From: Photobacterium carnosum
GTDB taxonomy: Bacteria; Pseudomonadota; Gammaproteobacteria; Enterobacterales; Vibrionaceae
Length of the DNA: 64,000 nt
Direction: 5' to 3'
NCBI RefSeq assembly: GCF_002849605.1
Contig: NZ_NPIB01000014.1
Span: 1-64,000, forward strand
Shown: piece after piece, positions 9,460 to 19,292 of the stretch
Numbering within the stretch: position 1 is the first letter of the stretch
Layout: each line of letters starts with the position of its first letter
The notes under the pieces: generated by a model
Told to the model about the DNA's origin: nothing
What the model saw: the letters and a program-made list of their open reading frames with translations, nothing else
Database searches by the model: none
Position numbers and translations under genes: made by a program

Positions 9460-11544
9460 TTATGCCATGGAATCGGCTGGTTTTAGATCGGATGGATCGA
9501 AATTATCATCTTCACCATCTTTGTGTTCAGCGGTCTTCTCACCACGTGCTTTAGCAAGATGTTTACGTTCAATCGCTTCAATTTCAGAGACTTCAACATA
9601 ATAATCTTTACTGCGTTGGAAGCTGTAACCAATCCAAGAAGCAATCATGCCAACAGCGCCTGCAATGACCATCCACCAGATATGCCAGATGAAAGCAAAA
9701 CCAAACATTAATGAGAACATACTGATAACCACTCCTGCCCAGGTGTTCTTCGGCATGTGAATACGCTTATAAGGTTCAGGCTCTTGATAAGCTAAACCAT
9801 GTTCTTTTGCGTAATGATGTTCGTCACGATCATGAATCTTAGGCAGTAATGCAAAGTTATAAAACGGTGGTGGGGATGATGTTGCCCATTCCAATGTACG
9901 GCCGTTCCATGGATCACCAGTAAGATCTAGATTCTGTTTACGATCACGAATACTGACGAATATTTGGTAGAACTGAACCGCAATACCCGCTGCAACAATA
10001 CAGACACCAAAGGCTGCGACCCATAAGTAAGGTGCCCATTCTGGATTCTCCGCAACATTTAGACGTCGAGTCATACCGTTAAAACCAAGAACATACACTG
10101 GCATAAAGGCGACGAAGAAACCGACAGTCCAAAGCGCACATGAGAGCTTACCTAGACGTTCATCAAGGGTGAATCCTGTGGCTTTCGGGAACCAGTAAGT
10201 AAGTCCGGCAAAGTAACCAAAGAGCGCGCCACCGATAATCACGTTATGGAAGTGGGCAATAACGAATAAGCTGTTGTGTAGTACAAAGTTAGCCGCAGGG
10301 ATTGCAAGCATTACTCCCGTCATACCACCAATGGTAAAGGTGATCAGAAAGGCAATTGTCCACCACATGCTGGCACTGAACTCGACTCGTCCTTTATACA
10401 TGGTAAACAACCAGTTAAAGATTTTAACTCCGGTTGGAATTGAGATAATCATGGTTGCAATGCCAAAGAAGGCGTTAACACTTGCGCCTGCGCCCATGGT
10501 AAAGAAGTGATGCAGCCAAACGATAAATGACAACACCATAATTACCATTGTTGCCCACACTAATGATGTGTAACCAAATAGACGTTTACGTGAGAACGTG
10601 GCTGTAATTTCAGAGAAAATACCGAAAGCAGGCAGCACCAGAATATAAACTTCAGGGTGACCCCATGCCCAGATTAGGTTGACGTACATCATTTGGTTAC
10701 CACCCATATCAGTAGTAAAGAAATGAGTACCAACATAACGATCGAGTGTTAGCAGAGTTAAGGTAACCGTTAAAATAGGGAAGGCAAGTACAATCAGTGC
10801 GTTGGCACACAGTGATGTCCATGTAAACACGGGCATTTGCATCATTTTCATGCCAGGTGCACGCATGCGAAGGATGGTAACAACAAAGTTAATCCCCGTT
10901 AGCAGTGTACCTATACCTGATATTTGCAGTGACCATAACCAATAATCAACCCCGACCCAAGGATTAGCATCCATACCTGAAAGTGGCGGGTAGGCTAACC
11001 AGCCTGTTGCTGCAAACTCACCAACAAAAAGGGACATGTTAATTAGAATAACGCCAACAACGAAGAGCCAAAAACTCAAGGAATTTAAAAAGGGAAAGGC
11101 AACATCGCGAGCACCTATCTGCAATGGCACGATAATATTCATTAGACCCACTACAAATGGCATCGCAACGAAGAAAATCATGATCACGCCATGAGCGGTA
11201 AAGACTTGGTCATAGTGTTCTGGTGGCAGATAACTGGCATCAATGGTAGAAGCTGCTTGTTGGGATCGCATTAATATCGCATCAGAAAAACCACGTACGA
11301 GCATCACCATTGATACGATGATATACATAATACCTATCTTTTTATGATCGACAGAGGTAAACCATTCACTCCATAAGTAGTGCCATTTTCTTTGATATGT
11401 AATTAAGCCTAATAGCCCTAATCCACCAAGCACTACGGCCATCATGACAGGAAAAACGACTGGATCGGTAAAGGGAATAACATCCCAATTTAATTTGCCG
11501 AAAACCGGATCCACTTCAGCGTATACATTCCCTTTATAAGCCAT
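9460..11544 (-). CDS. cyoB: Cytochrome bo3 ubiquinol oxidase subunit I CyoB
   Basis: Catalytic subunit carrying low-spin heme b and the heme o3-CuB site; it reduces O2 to water while pumping protons. Visible ligands and channel motifs: [11 protein letters not shown] (heme b His), [12 protein letters not shown] (CuB His with the crosslinked Tyr), WLHHFFTMG (CuB His pair), [13 protein letters not shown] (heme ligands). About 15 membrane helices. The frame extends to 11568, but ATG 11544 has an ideal AGGAG 7 nt upstream, giving 694 residues (E. coli 663); the extra length is a charged C-terminal tail. Its start lies inside the end of cyoA. Confidence 0.95.
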   Translation of the reverse strand: MAYKGNVYAEVDPVFGKLNWDVIPFTDPVVFPVMMAVVLGGLGLLGLITYQRKWHYLWSEWFTSVDHKKIGIMYIIVSMVMLVRGFSDAILMRSQQAASTIDASYLPPEHYDQVFTAHGVIMIFFVAMPFVVGLMNIIVPLQIGARDVAFPFLNSLSFWLFVVGVILINMSLFVGEFAATGWLAYPPLSGMDANPWVGVDYWLWSLQISGIGTLLTGINFVVTILRMRAPGMKMMQMPVFTWTSLCANALIVLAFPILTVTLTLLTLDRYVGTHFFTTDMGGNQMMYVNLIWAWGHPEVYILVLPAFGIFSEITATFSRKRLFGYTSLVWATMVIMVLSFIVWLHHFFTMGAGASVNAFFGIATMIISIPTGVKIFNWLFTMYKGRVEFSASMWWTIAFLITFTIGGMTGVMLAIPAANFVLHNSLFVIAHFHNVIIGGALFGYFAGLTYWFPKATGFTLDERLGKLSCALWTVGFFVAFMPVYVLGFNGMTRRLNVAENPEWAPYLWVAAFGVCIVAAGIAVQFYQIFVSIRDRKQNLDLTGDPWNGRTLEWATSSPPPFYNFALLPKIHDRDEHHYAKEHGLAYQEPEPYKRIHMPKNTWAGVVISMFSLMFGFAFIWHIWWMVIAGAVGMIASWIGYSFQRSKDYYVEVSEIEAIERKHLAKARGEKTAEHKDGEDDNFDPSDLKPADSMA

Positions 11545-12418
11545 TTTGGACTCCTGCGTGTTTCTCAATAATGTCTTTAAATTTCAGCGGAGCAACAGAA
11601 GCAAAGTATGTCACTGGATGTGGCGCAGTAATTTGCTCGTTAGCATTGGCCGTGAGTTGATCGTAGCTATTATTATTTAAAATTTTCTCAGAGGTTTTGA
11701 CTTTTTTTACCCATTGTTCAAAATCAACAGCTTTAACAGCATGGGCTTTAAATCGCATGTTAGAAAAGCCATAACCACTGTAATTGGCTGATATACCGCG
11801 ATAACTGCCTTCTTCTTTAGCCATAAGATTTAAACGGTTTTCCATCCCCGCCATTGCGTAAACTTGGCTGCCGAGCTGTGGAATAAAAAAGGAGTTCATG
11901 GCGGTATCTGAAGTGACTAAAAATTTAACGGGGCGGTTAACGGGTAGTGCTATTTCATTGATTGTGGCAATTTGTTGTTCTGGATAAATAAACAGCCATT
12001 TCCAATTCATAGCAACTACTTGAATGGTTAATGGTTCTTGATCGGAAACAATCTCTTTTCTTGGGTCAAGTGAGTAAGAGGTTTGATAGGTGATCCACCC
12101 TAATGCTAAAACGATTAAGCAGGGGACAGTCCATACAACCACTTCTATTTTGGTTGAATGCTCCCATTCTGGTGTGTATTCAGCCTCTTTGTTGCTCTGA
12201 CGGTATTTATAAGGAAAATAAATCGCCATAAATAAAACAGGCACGATAATGATTGCCATCAGAAGAACGGATGTAATGATTAATGATGATTGGGCTTCAC
12301 CAATGCTGCCTTTTGAGTCAAAGAGCACCATGTTACTGCTGGCAAAGAGTACCACTAAAAATAATGTTGAGAGTAATGTAAGTAGGATGATCATCTTCTT
12401 ACTTTGAATTATTTTCAT
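11534..12418 (-). CDS. cyoA: Cytochrome bo3 ubiquinol oxidase subunit II CyoA
   Basis: A 294-residue subunit with two N-terminal helices and a periplasmic cupredoxin domain. It has the [20 protein letters not shown] and [16 protein letters not shown] blocks. The CuA motif of cytochrome c oxidases (C-x-x-x-C-x-x-x-H) is replaced by [14 protein letters not shown], so the partner is ubiquinol. A Cys lipobox is not seen in the usual place (residues 20-35 read ...[10 protein letters not shown]), unlike E. coli CyoA, which is a lipoprotein. GGAGG before ATG 12418 fixes the start. First gene of the operon. Confidence 0.93.
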   Translation of the reverse strand: MKIIQSKKMIILLTLLSTLFLVVLFASSNMVLFDSKGSIGEAQSSLIITSVLLMAIIIVPVLFMAIYFPYKYRQSNKEAEYTPEWEHSTKIEVVVWTVPCLIVLALGWITYQTSYSLDPRKEIVSDQEPLTIQVVAMNWKWLFIYPEQQIATINEIALPVNRPVKFLVTSDTAMNSFFIPQLGSQVYAMAGMENRLNLMAKEEGSYRGISANYSGYGFSNMRFKAHAVKAVDFEQWVKKVKTSEKILNNNSYDQLTANANEQITAPHPVTYFASVAPLKFKDIIEKHAGVQNGL

Positions 12419-13336
12419 TTTTCCTCCGTGAACTTGATTACTCATAACAAACAAAAGTAATAATCGTTACTGGATAACAATTATTTTGTTAGCTAATGTT
12501 TACTTATTTGTAATTATCCTATCATTCCAAATGATGAAAAATAACGCTCTGATATATAATATTTTATTGTATTTAAGTAACAAAAAAGTATCAAAAAGCT
12601 ATTTTATTGTCATGTTTAGTATGTTAAATGAATAAATGTTGCTGCGTTGTAAATTTAATTACTCTATTCTTGATCAAATCAAGCAAGTAATAAAACGCTT
12701 ATTTCATTAGAATGTATTAAAAATGTTAAAAGTTGAACATGAGTTATACTTTTTAGAATAAATTGTATGATTGTGAAGTAAGTTATTTTTTGTGTGGTCA
12801 AAAAAAAGCAAAAATTAAATCTAAAATGAACTGTTTAGTTTAAAAGTGTTGACAAATTATTACCTATAGATTAAATTAAACTGAAAGGTTTAGTTCAATT
12901 TGTGGGTTTATAGATTTGTCTGTTTTGTATTCGTAAATGCAGTAATAAACACGTTCTACTCGATTGTTTAATCGTTAATGAGATTAGGCGTTATATAAAT
13001 ATTATTAATATATAGTGTTATTTTATATTAGTGATGTTTTTTAATGTAATCCATCTTGAAAAAAGTTGTACGTTTAAATCGTAGGGTATGAATGAAATAT
13101 ATTATGATTATTAGTTGAATATGAGAAGAGATAATGATGTTTAATATTAGCTAACTAAGATTCATCTGTTTATTTTTTGAGAGTATCTTTTTATAATCAA
13201 TTCTCAAAAGTATATTTATGAAATCTTAGCAATCACTTTAGTATTATTTTTATGCTTAATTTAATAGAGATTCAAATTGAATAAGTCACTATACTTATCA
13301 AGTTCTACGACAATTAAGCATAATAATGGAGGCTGT
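12419..13336. other. Non-coding, very AT-rich stretch upstream of cyoA and of the next gene
   Basis: About 0.9 kb with no convincing ORF. It must contain the cyo promoter (minus strand), probably in 12430-12560, but no single site stands out. It also holds a plus-strand promoter with palindromic elements (12829-12895), listed separately. The rest shows only A/T-rich sequence. Confidence 0.6.
12829..12895 (+). promoter_or_regulatory. Sigma70-like promoter bracketed by two AACTG..TTTAGTT palindromes
   Basis: TTGACA at 12849-12854 is a perfect -35; 17 bp later TAAATT (12872-12877) can serve as -10. AACTGTTTAGTT (12829-12840) lies just upstream and AACTGAAAGGTTTAGTT (12879-12895) lies at the expected start site. 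The second is a near-palindrome of the style bound by TetR-type repressors. The transcript would run toward 13337, with a ~450-nt leader, or be a small RNA. The regulator is not identifiable here. Confidence 0.45.
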
Positions 13337-13771
13337 ATGTCGAATAGTATTTTTAATGCAAGTAATGTAGTTAAAGCTTTAATTGGTGGTTTTCTTGGTA
13401 CACTAGCTTTTACCTTAATGGGTAAGTTTGTTGCACCGCACCTTATCGGACATTCTATGGATGTGGCTGCTATTATTGCCCACATGCTAGGAACGTCTGA
13501 TAGTGTCGGTCTAATGATGCACTTTATGGTTGGTACAATTGTATTTCCTATTGCTTACTTACTAATTGGGTATAAATATTTACCAGGTCCTGGTTGGTTA
13601 CGTGGTATTGTATTTTTAATTCCAGTTTATCTTGTTGCGATGACCGTTGTTATGCCAATGGCTGGTAAAGGAATGTTTTTTAATAGCGTTCCTATGTCAA
13701 TGGTTGCTTTAATGGGACATATGGTTTTCGGTCTTATTCTAGGACTAGTTGTTGGTACGCCTAAAAAATAA
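13337..13771 (+). CDS. Four-helix inner-membrane protein of unknown function (DUF6789-like)
   Basis: A 144-residue protein with about four membrane helices (residues 12-32, 48-75, 85-107, 120-140) and many Met and His residues in or near helices (HMLGTSDSVGLMMHFMVG). GGAGG at 13328-13332 fixes ATG 13337; the frame upstream to 13277 is untranslated leader. The Met/His content is reminiscent of metal- or heme-associated membrane proteins, but I do not assign a function. Single gene with a weak AT-type hairpin behind it. Confidence 0.65.
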   Translation: MSNSIFNASNVVKALIGGFLGTLAFTLMGKFVAPHLIGHSMDVAAIIAHMLGTSDSVGLMMHFMVGTIVFPIAYLLIGYKYLPGPGWLRGIVFLIPVYLVAMTVVMPMAGKGMFFNSVPMSMVALMGHMVFGLILGLVVGTPKK

Positions 13772-13786
13772 GTAATAAACAGTAAT

Positions 13787-13825
13787 AGTTGTTATTAATA
13801 CTATATCTATTATTAATAATAACTT
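13787..13825 (+). terminator. AT-rich hairpin after the membrane protein gene
   Basis: AGTTGTTATTAATA (13787-13800) pairs with TATTAATAATAACTT (13811-13825) around a 10-nt loop. A T-rich run follows some 10 nt later. The stem is long but almost GC-free, so termination strength is uncertain. Confidence 0.4.
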
Positions 13826-13975
13826 GTCTGCTTATTCCTTTTTTACATAAATATTAAATCATTATCTTTGTTATTAGCGTTCATGTTTAATAATATCCAT
13901 TTTCATTTGAATATATAAACATGCTTGTTACAAAGAAATGGCACATATATTAATGATCTCTAACGAGGATTCAAT

Positions 13976-14515
13976 ATGACGACTTCAATAAAACTTAATG
14001 CGGGTGATTTATTCCCAGAAATGCAAGTGACATTACTGGATGGTTCATCTGTTACTTTAGGTAAGCCACAAGGTAATGCAACATGGCAAGCGGTATTTGT
14101 TTATCGAGGTAAACATTGTCCGTTGTGTACAAAATATCTTAATGAATTAGAAAGCTATAAACAAAAGTTGTTAGATTCAGGCGTTGAAATTATTGCTGTT
14201 TCTGCTGACTCAAAACAACAGTTAGAAGAGCATATTGAAAAATTAACGATCAGTTTCCCTATTGCTTACGGTTTAACTGAGCAACAAATGCAAACATTGG
14301 GATTATATATTTCGATTCCACGCTCAGAGGAGGAAACCGATCATAATTTCTCTGAGCCTGCATTATTTGTTATTAATGAAAATGGTGGATTGCAGATTGT
14401 TGATCTATCGAATAATCCATTTGTTCGACCAGAATTAGAATCATTAGTAAATGGTATTGGATGGATCCGTAATCCAGACAATAACTATCCTATTCGTGGT
14501 ACGTTTAAGTACTAA
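13976..14515 (+). CDS. AhpC/TSA-family peroxiredoxin-like thioredoxin-fold protein
   Basis: A 179-residue cytosolic protein. FVYRGKHCPLCTKYLNELES places a CPLC redox pair at about residues 44-47 after the first beta strand. GVEIIAVSADSKQQLEEHI and FPIAYGLTEQQMQTLGLY follow, as in the redoxin/AhpC-TSA superfamily. A C-x-x-C rather than the T-x-x-C of true peroxiredoxins suggests a thiol-disulfide oxidoreductase or an atypical peroxidase. The GAGG ribosome site is well placed. Single gene, closed by a strong terminator. Confidence 0.8.
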   Translation: MTTSIKLNAGDLFPEMQVTLLDGSSVTLGKPQGNATWQAVFVYRGKHCPLCTKYLNELESYKQKLLDSGVEIIAVSADSKQQLEEHIEKLTISFPIAYGLTEQQMQTLGLYISIPRSEEETDHNFSEPALFVINENGGLQIVDLSNNPFVRPELESLVNGIGWIRNPDNNYPIRGTFKY

Positions 14516-14520
14516 GAATA

Positions 14521-14553
14521 AAAAACACCAGCCCAACAAAGGCTGGTGTTTTT
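14521..14553 (+). terminator. Terminator after the redoxin gene
   Basis: A 13-bp stem (core ACACCAGCC / GGCTGGTGT) with a 7-nt loop, A5 before and T5 after: a textbook intrinsic terminator. Confidence 0.88.
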
Positions 14554-14728
14554 CTATTGGTAACAAAAAGAGGGGAATATATTGCTAAATCTTTACAATT
14601 TTACTGTTGTTATTGAATGGAACTCACCATAGTTTTATTACTTTTCAATAGATTAACGTTAGTGCTGTATTCTTTGTCAATATATTGGGTACTATAGTAA
14701 TAATATTGATTATTGTAGTGAAAGTGTT

Positions 14729-15694
14729 ATGGCGCAAAAAATGACGATGGCTGATATTTCAAAGCAGCTTGGAATATCTAAAATGACAGTGTCACGTTAT
14801 TTTAATAGTGGTTATGTATCAGAAGAAAATCGCATTAAAATTGATGCGATCGTAAAAGAAAATCATTATACCCCGAATAAATTTGCACGCTCTATTCGTA
14901 GTCAATCTAATATTATTGGTTTTATTGCACCGCGTATTGAATCTTACACGACTAGCTTAGTGATTAAAGGGGCGTTAGCGGCGGCAAATGAATCTAATGC
15001 TCGAATGTTATTTCATGCGACAGGGTTTAGTCATGAATCTGAGCGCCAAGCTGTAAGCGAGTTCAATGGCCTTAATGCATTGGGGACGATTGTTATTGCT
15101 TCAAAGCACAGTATCGAAGAACCTTTTTATAAAGGGCTAGAAAATTTAATCTTTATTGGAAAGCAAATTTCTGATCATTGTTGCTTATATTATCCCGAAC
15201 AAGCAGCGATAACGGCACTCGTTTCTCATACCATTCATCAGTTACAACAACAGCAAGCTCCCTTTACGGCCATCCATTATATTTATGATGCGCGTATGCT
15301 TTCATTACGTACCCAACTGATGCAAACCACGATTAATCATATTGCTCCAGCTTTACCTCTTTCTTTACAAGCATTAGCTGATTCTGAACAAAAAGAAGCT
15401 TATCAAACGGTTACACTACAACCTAATCAAGTTTATTTTTGCGCTACTGACAATATTGCTATTCGTTTGTATCGTCTTGCAAAAGAACAACACCTAAAAA
15501 TAGGCCATGATATTTGGATTGTAGGCATTGGTGATTATGACTATAGCGACTTATTAGTGCCAAGTTTAACAACGGTAGCATTTAATTATTATCAAATGGG
15601 CTATCAGGCAGTGAAGAAGCTAATCAAGCGTGATTCAAGTTCTTGTGAAGGTCAATTTGAGTTAAAAATTAGAGAAAGCTCTCAATTCATTTAA
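14729..15694 (+). CDS. LacI-family transcriptional regulator of the alpha-glucoside cluster
   Basis: A 321-residue repressor-type protein. The N-terminal helix-turn-helix MADISKQLGISKMTVSRYFN (about residues 7-26) and hinge region YTPNKFARSIRSQ are typical of LacI/GalR. The periplasmic-binding-like effector domain follows (IIGFIAPRI..., VYFCATDNIAIRLYRLA, DIWIVGIGDYDYSDLLVPSLTTV). It lies directly upstream of an alpha-glucosidase and a PTS permease on the same strand, with a palindromic operator in the gap. It probably represses these genes until a sugar or sugar phosphate binds. Confidence 0.88.
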   Translation: MAQKMTMADISKQLGISKMTVSRYFNSGYVSEENRIKIDAIVKENHYTPNKFARSIRSQSNIIGFIAPRIESYTTSLVIKGALAAANESNARMLFHATGFSHESERQAVSEFNGLNALGTIVIASKHSIEEPFYKGLENLIFIGKQISDHCCLYYPEQAAITALVSHTIHQLQQQQAPFTAIHYIYDARMLSLRTQLMQTTINHIAPALPLSLQALADSEQKEAYQTVTLQPNQVYFCATDNIAIRLYRLAKEQHLKIGHDIWIVGIGDYDYSDLLVPSLTTVAFNYYQMGYQAVKKLIKRDSSSCEGQFELKIRESSQFI

Positions 15695-15701
15695 AAACCT
15701 T

Positions 15702-15750
15702 TTGCATATCACTACATTCGATCTTACCGTATGTGTTATCGGTAACACAT
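15702..15750 (+). promoter_or_regulatory. Promoter with LacI-type operator in front of the alpha-glucosidase gene
   Basis: ATGTGTTATCGGTAACACAT (15731-15750) has 8-bp perfect arms around TCGG, the style of LacI/GntR-family operators. It lies directly after a weak promoter (TTGCAT 15702-15707, 17 bp, TACCGT 15725-15730), at the predicted start point, a position suited to repression. Because the operator falls in the leader, translation should start downstream at 15787. Confidence 0.65.
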
Positions 15751-15786
15751 ACAAATATGCAGTATATGTTTAGTAAGGTTAAATGG

Positions 15787-17520
15787 ATGAATCACCTCAA
15801 TAATACGTCAGCAACATCACTTGCGTGGTGGAAAGCAGCGACTGCTTATCAAATATACCCTCGTAGTTTTTTTGACAGCAACCAAGATGGTATTGGTGAT
15901 ATTGCTGGCATTATTACCAAACTGGATTACTTAGCTGAACTTGGTATTGATTTAGTATGGATTTGTCCATTTTATCAATCACCTAATGATGACAATGGTT
16001 ACGATATTAGTGACTACCAAGCTATTCACCCAGATTTCGGTAGCCTTGCCGATGTTGATCGTTTAATCAGTGCTGCACATGAGCGCGGTATTCGTATCAT
16101 CATGGATTTAGTGATTAACCATACCAGTGACGAGCATCCATGGTTTATTGAATCACGCCAAAGCAAAACTAATCCTAAGCGTGATTGGTATATTTGGCGC
16201 GATGGTAGTGCTCCAACCCCGACAAGTCCTACCAATGATCCTAATAATTGGGAAAGTATATTTCATGGCAGTGCGTGGCAATATGATGCTGCTACTGCGC
16301 AATATTACCTACATCTATTCTCTAAAAAACAGCCCGATCTTAATTGGCAAAATCCTGAAGTAAAACAAGCACTATTTAGCATGATCCATTGGTGGCTAGC
16401 GCGTGGTATTGATGGATTTCGAGTAGATGCCATTAGTCATATTCAAAAGCAACCTAATCTACCATCATTACCTAACCCTAATGGTGATGATTATGTGTCT
16501 TCGTTTGATTACCACATGAATGTTGATGGTATTGAGCAGCACTTATATGAACTGCGAGACCAAGCTTTTGCTCCCTTTGATATTGTCACTGTCGGTGAAG
16601 CTAATGGGGTAGCGGCACAAGATGCGTTAACGTGGGTTGCTGAACCCACTGAAAACGATAAAGGTGGCGTCTTTAATATGATTTTTCAATTTGAACACAT
16701 GAAGTTGTGGTCGGAAGAGCAAAATGGTAAGCAGTTTGATGTGGTGGAATTTAAGCAAATTTTAACCCGCTGGCAAAATGCGTTAGAAGGTAAAGGCTGG
16801 AATGCTTTATATCTCGAAAATCACGATCAAGCCCGTAGTATTAATACGTTTGCTAATCCTAATTATTGGTATGGCAGTGCCACCGCATTAGCCGCCTGTT
16901 ATTTTCTAATGAAAGGCACGCCATTTATTTACCAAGGCCAAGAAATTGGCATCGTTAATCATACGTTTACTGCGTTAGATGATTTTAATGATGTGTCGGC
17001 TAAAAATTTAATCATTAAATTACAACAGCAAGGAAAAACAGATCAACAAATATTAGATCTGCTAAATCAAGTCTCGCGTGATCATAGCCGTTTACCTATG
17101 CAGTGGAATAGTAGTGTTTTTGGTGGGTTTTCAGAGGTGACACCATGGCTGGTTGTTAACCCTAATTACACCGATATTAATGTTGAACAACAACAGCGCG
17201 ACCCGCACTCGATTTTACAGTTTTATAAACAGTTAATCGCCCTTCGAAAAAATAACCCAAGTTTGATTACAGGTCGTTATCAATTATTACTAGAAAACGA
17301 TATCAATATTTATGCTTATCAACGTATTGAATCAGATCGAACGTGGACGATTATTACGAATTTAAGTGATCACGATACCAACGTTGATCTTGATGTTACT
17401 CAGCTAGGGGAACTCATTCTCGATAATCAAACGCCAAATAATGACACCACCTGTAGTGACTTTATGACCACACAATTAGCACCAGCTTATGCCGCTTATG
17501 TGTTTGTGAAAAAACAATAG
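15787..17520 (+). CDS. GH13 alpha-glucosidase (oligo-1,6-glucosidase / phospho-alpha-glucosidase type)
   Basis: A cytosolic 577-residue (beta/alpha)8 enzyme. Catalytic residues are all visible: nucleophile Asp in GIDGFRVDAISHI, acid Glu in VTVGEANGV, and transition-state Asp in YLENHDQARS. YQIYPRSFFDSNQDGIGDI and DLVINHTSDEHPWF are typical of the subfamily containing oligo-1,6-glucosidase and trehalose-6-P hydrolase. Next to a PTS permease, the substrate may be an imported phosphorylated or plain alpha-glucoside. ATG 15787 follows TAAGG by 8 nt and lies after the operator; an upstream GTG frame is unlikely to be used. Confidence 0.88.
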   Translation: MNHLNNTSATSLAWWKAATAYQIYPRSFFDSNQDGIGDIAGIITKLDYLAELGIDLVWICPFYQSPNDDNGYDISDYQAIHPDFGSLADVDRLISAAHERGIRIIMDLVINHTSDEHPWFIESRQSKTNPKRDWYIWRDGSAPTPTSPTNDPNNWESIFHGSAWQYDAATAQYYLHLFSKKQPDLNWQNPEVKQALFSMIHWWLARGIDGFRVDAISHIQKQPNLPSLPNPNGDDYVSSFDYHMNVDGIEQHLYELRDQAFAPFDIVTVGEANGVAAQDALTWVAEPTENDKGGVFNMIFQFEHMKLWSEEQNGKQFDVVEFKQILTRWQNALEGKGWNALYLENHDQARSINTFANPNYWYGSATALAACYFLMKGTPFIYQGQEIGIVNHTFTALDDFNDVSAKNLIIKLQQQGKTDQQILDLLNQVSRDHSRLPMQWNSSVFGGFSEVTPWLVVNPNYTDINVEQQQRDPHSILQFYKQLIALRKNNPSLITGRYQLLLENDINIYAYQRIESDRTWTIITNLSDHDTNVDLDVTQLGELILDNQTPNNDTTCSDFMTTQLAPAYAAYVFVKKQ

Positions 17521-17579
17521 TTATATTTATGGCAGGTCAGTGATGACGTTAACCTGCCTTCTCAATCAAGGACATCGTT

Positions 17580-19202
17580 ATGAGTAAATTGCTTTCGTTT
17601 GATTTTTGGCAACGATTTGGTAAATCACTGATCGTTGTGATCGCAGTAATGCCAGCCGCCGGTATTATGATTTCGCTGGGTAAAGTGGTTGCTATGTATG
17701 CTGGTGGCATTGGTGCTATCGAAACTATTGGCCATATCATGGAAAATATTGGCTGGGGCGTAATTGTTAACTTACACCTGTTATTTGCCGTTGCGATTGG
17801 TGGTTCATGGGCCAAAGAGCGGGCGGGTGGTGCATTTGCAGCCGTGATTGCTTTTATACTGATTAACCGCACCACGGGGGTTATTTTCGGTGTAAGTAGC
17901 GGCATGATGAATGATCCTCATGCTACTGTCATGAGTCTATTTGGTTCTGAGTTGCCTGTATCTCAATTTTTCACAACAATTTTAGGCGCGCCAACACTCA
18001 ATATGGGCGTATTTATTGGCATTATATCAGGATATCTTGGGGCTAATTTATATAACCGTTACTATGATTACTCGCGTTTACCAGAAGCGTTAGCGTTCTT
18101 TAACGGCAAACGTTTTGTTCCTTTTATGGTGATTATTTATTCAGTGATTATCGCGTTTGTTCTCGCGGTTATCTGGCCATTAGTACAAGGTGCATTAAAT
18201 GAATTTGGACAGTGGATCGCAAATTCAAAAGATAGCGCACCGATTGTTGCTCCGTTTGTTTATGGCACCTTAGAGCGTTTATTGCTGCCTTTTGGTTTAC
18301 ACCATACGTTAACAATTCCTATGAATTATACCGAACTGGGTGGAACATATCAGTTATTAACCGGACCAAGTGCGGGTTCAAGTGTTTATGGTCAAGATCC
18401 ATTATGGCTTGCATGGGTGAGTGATTTAAATAACCTTAAATTAACCGATCCAGCGGCTTATCAACATCTATTGGCGACGGTTCATCCTGCGCGCTTTAAA
18501 GCGGGTCAAGTGATCATTGCAGCGTCTTCTTTAATTGGTATTGGTCTTGCGATGTACCATTGTGTTGATAGTGATAAGCGTCTGCAATATAAGCCAATGT
18601 TCTTCTCAGCGTGTTTAGCTGTATTGCTAACGGGTGTCACTGAGCCGATTGAATTTATGTTCATGTTTGTTGCACCGGTATTGTATGTAGCACATGCAAT
18701 ATTAACCGGATTGGCTTTTGCGCTGGTGGATTTGATTGATTTACGTGTGCATGCTTTTGGTCTGATTGAACTGATTACACGTGTTCCGATGATGATTTCT
18801 GCGGGCATTGGTGGCGACTTGATTAGCTTTGTGATGGTGTGTATTGCCTTCTTTTCGATCAACTATGCGTTATTCCGTTTGCTTATTATTAAATTTAATC
18901 TACCAACCCCTGGACGTGCTGGTAATTATATTGATGAAAAAGCAGAAGGGATGTCACAAGACGACAAGCTTGAAATCATTATTCAAAATTTAGGGGGTCG
19001 TGAAAATATCGCAGAGATTGATGCTTGTATGACACGTCTACGGATTACAGTTAAAGATCCAGCATTAGTGGCTGACTATACATTATGGAAGTCAACCGGT
19101 GCGTTAGGATTGGTCATTAAAGATCAAGGGGTTCAAGCTATTTATGGCCCAGGTGTTGATGTGATTAAATCTGCATTAATTGATAAGTTTGCGATGGCTT
19201 AA
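17580..19202 (+). CDS. PTS EIICB permease, glucose/maltose (alpha-glucoside) type
   Basis: A 540-residue membrane transporter with an N-terminal EIIC domain (about ten helices, residues 15-440; TLERLLLPFGLHHTLTIPMN is the substrate-site block) and a C-terminal EIIB domain. The phosphorylated Cys of EIIB is in IDACMTRLRITVKD (about residue 480). No EIIA domain is attached, so EIIA-Glc (Crr) probably supplies phosphate. Sequence style resembles MalX-type permeases. Substrate likely maltose, isomaltose or another alpha-glucoside, matched to the preceding GH13 gene 59 bp upstream. Confidence 0.87.
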   Translation: MSKLLSFDFWQRFGKSLIVVIAVMPAAGIMISLGKVVAMYAGGIGAIETIGHIMENIGWGVIVNLHLLFAVAIGGSWAKERAGGAFAAVIAFILINRTTGVIFGVSSGMMNDPHATVMSLFGSELPVSQFFTTILGAPTLNMGVFIGIISGYLGANLYNRYYDYSRLPEALAFFNGKRFVPFMVIIYSVIIAFVLAVIWPLVQGALNEFGQWIANSKDSAPIVAPFVYGTLERLLLPFGLHHTLTIPMNYTELGGTYQLLTGPSAGSSVYGQDPLWLAWVSDLNNLKLTDPAAYQHLLATVHPARFKAGQVIIAASSLIGIGLAMYHCVDSDKRLQYKPMFFSACLAVLLTGVTEPIEFMFMFVAPVLYVAHAILTGLAFALVDLIDLRVHAFGLIELITRVPMMISAGIGGDLISFVMVCIAFFSINYALFRLLIIKFNLPTPGRAGNYIDEKAEGMSQDDKLEIIIQNLGGRENIAEIDACMTRLRITVKDPALVADYTLWKSTGALGLVIKDQGVQAIYGPGVDVIKSALIDKFAMA

Positions 19203-19233
19203 CGAGTTGTTGTAACAAATGACATTATTGATA

Positions 19234-19255
19234 AGCGTAGTGGAAATGCTACGCT
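19234..19255 (+). terminator. Terminator between the PTS gene and the endonuclease-like gene
   Basis: AGCGTAG / CTACGCT stem of 7 bp with an 8-nt loop, followed by TTTTT. It separates the PTS gene from the next ORF, whose transcription may be read-through or its own. Confidence 0.75.
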
Positions 19256-19292
19256 TTTTTATCTCAATACATCATTAGTAAGTGAATGATTT

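Noticed and set aside
12669-12683. FNR-like palindrome CTTGATCAAATCAAG near the cyo promoter
   Set aside because: The half-sites TTGAT and ATCAA are separated by 3 nt, not the 4 nt of FNR sites, and the position relative to any promoter is unclear.
15733-15786. Longer alpha-glucosidase starting at GTG 15733
   Set aside because: It would translate the operator palindrome, lacks a ribosome site and adds residues not expected in GH13 enzymes.
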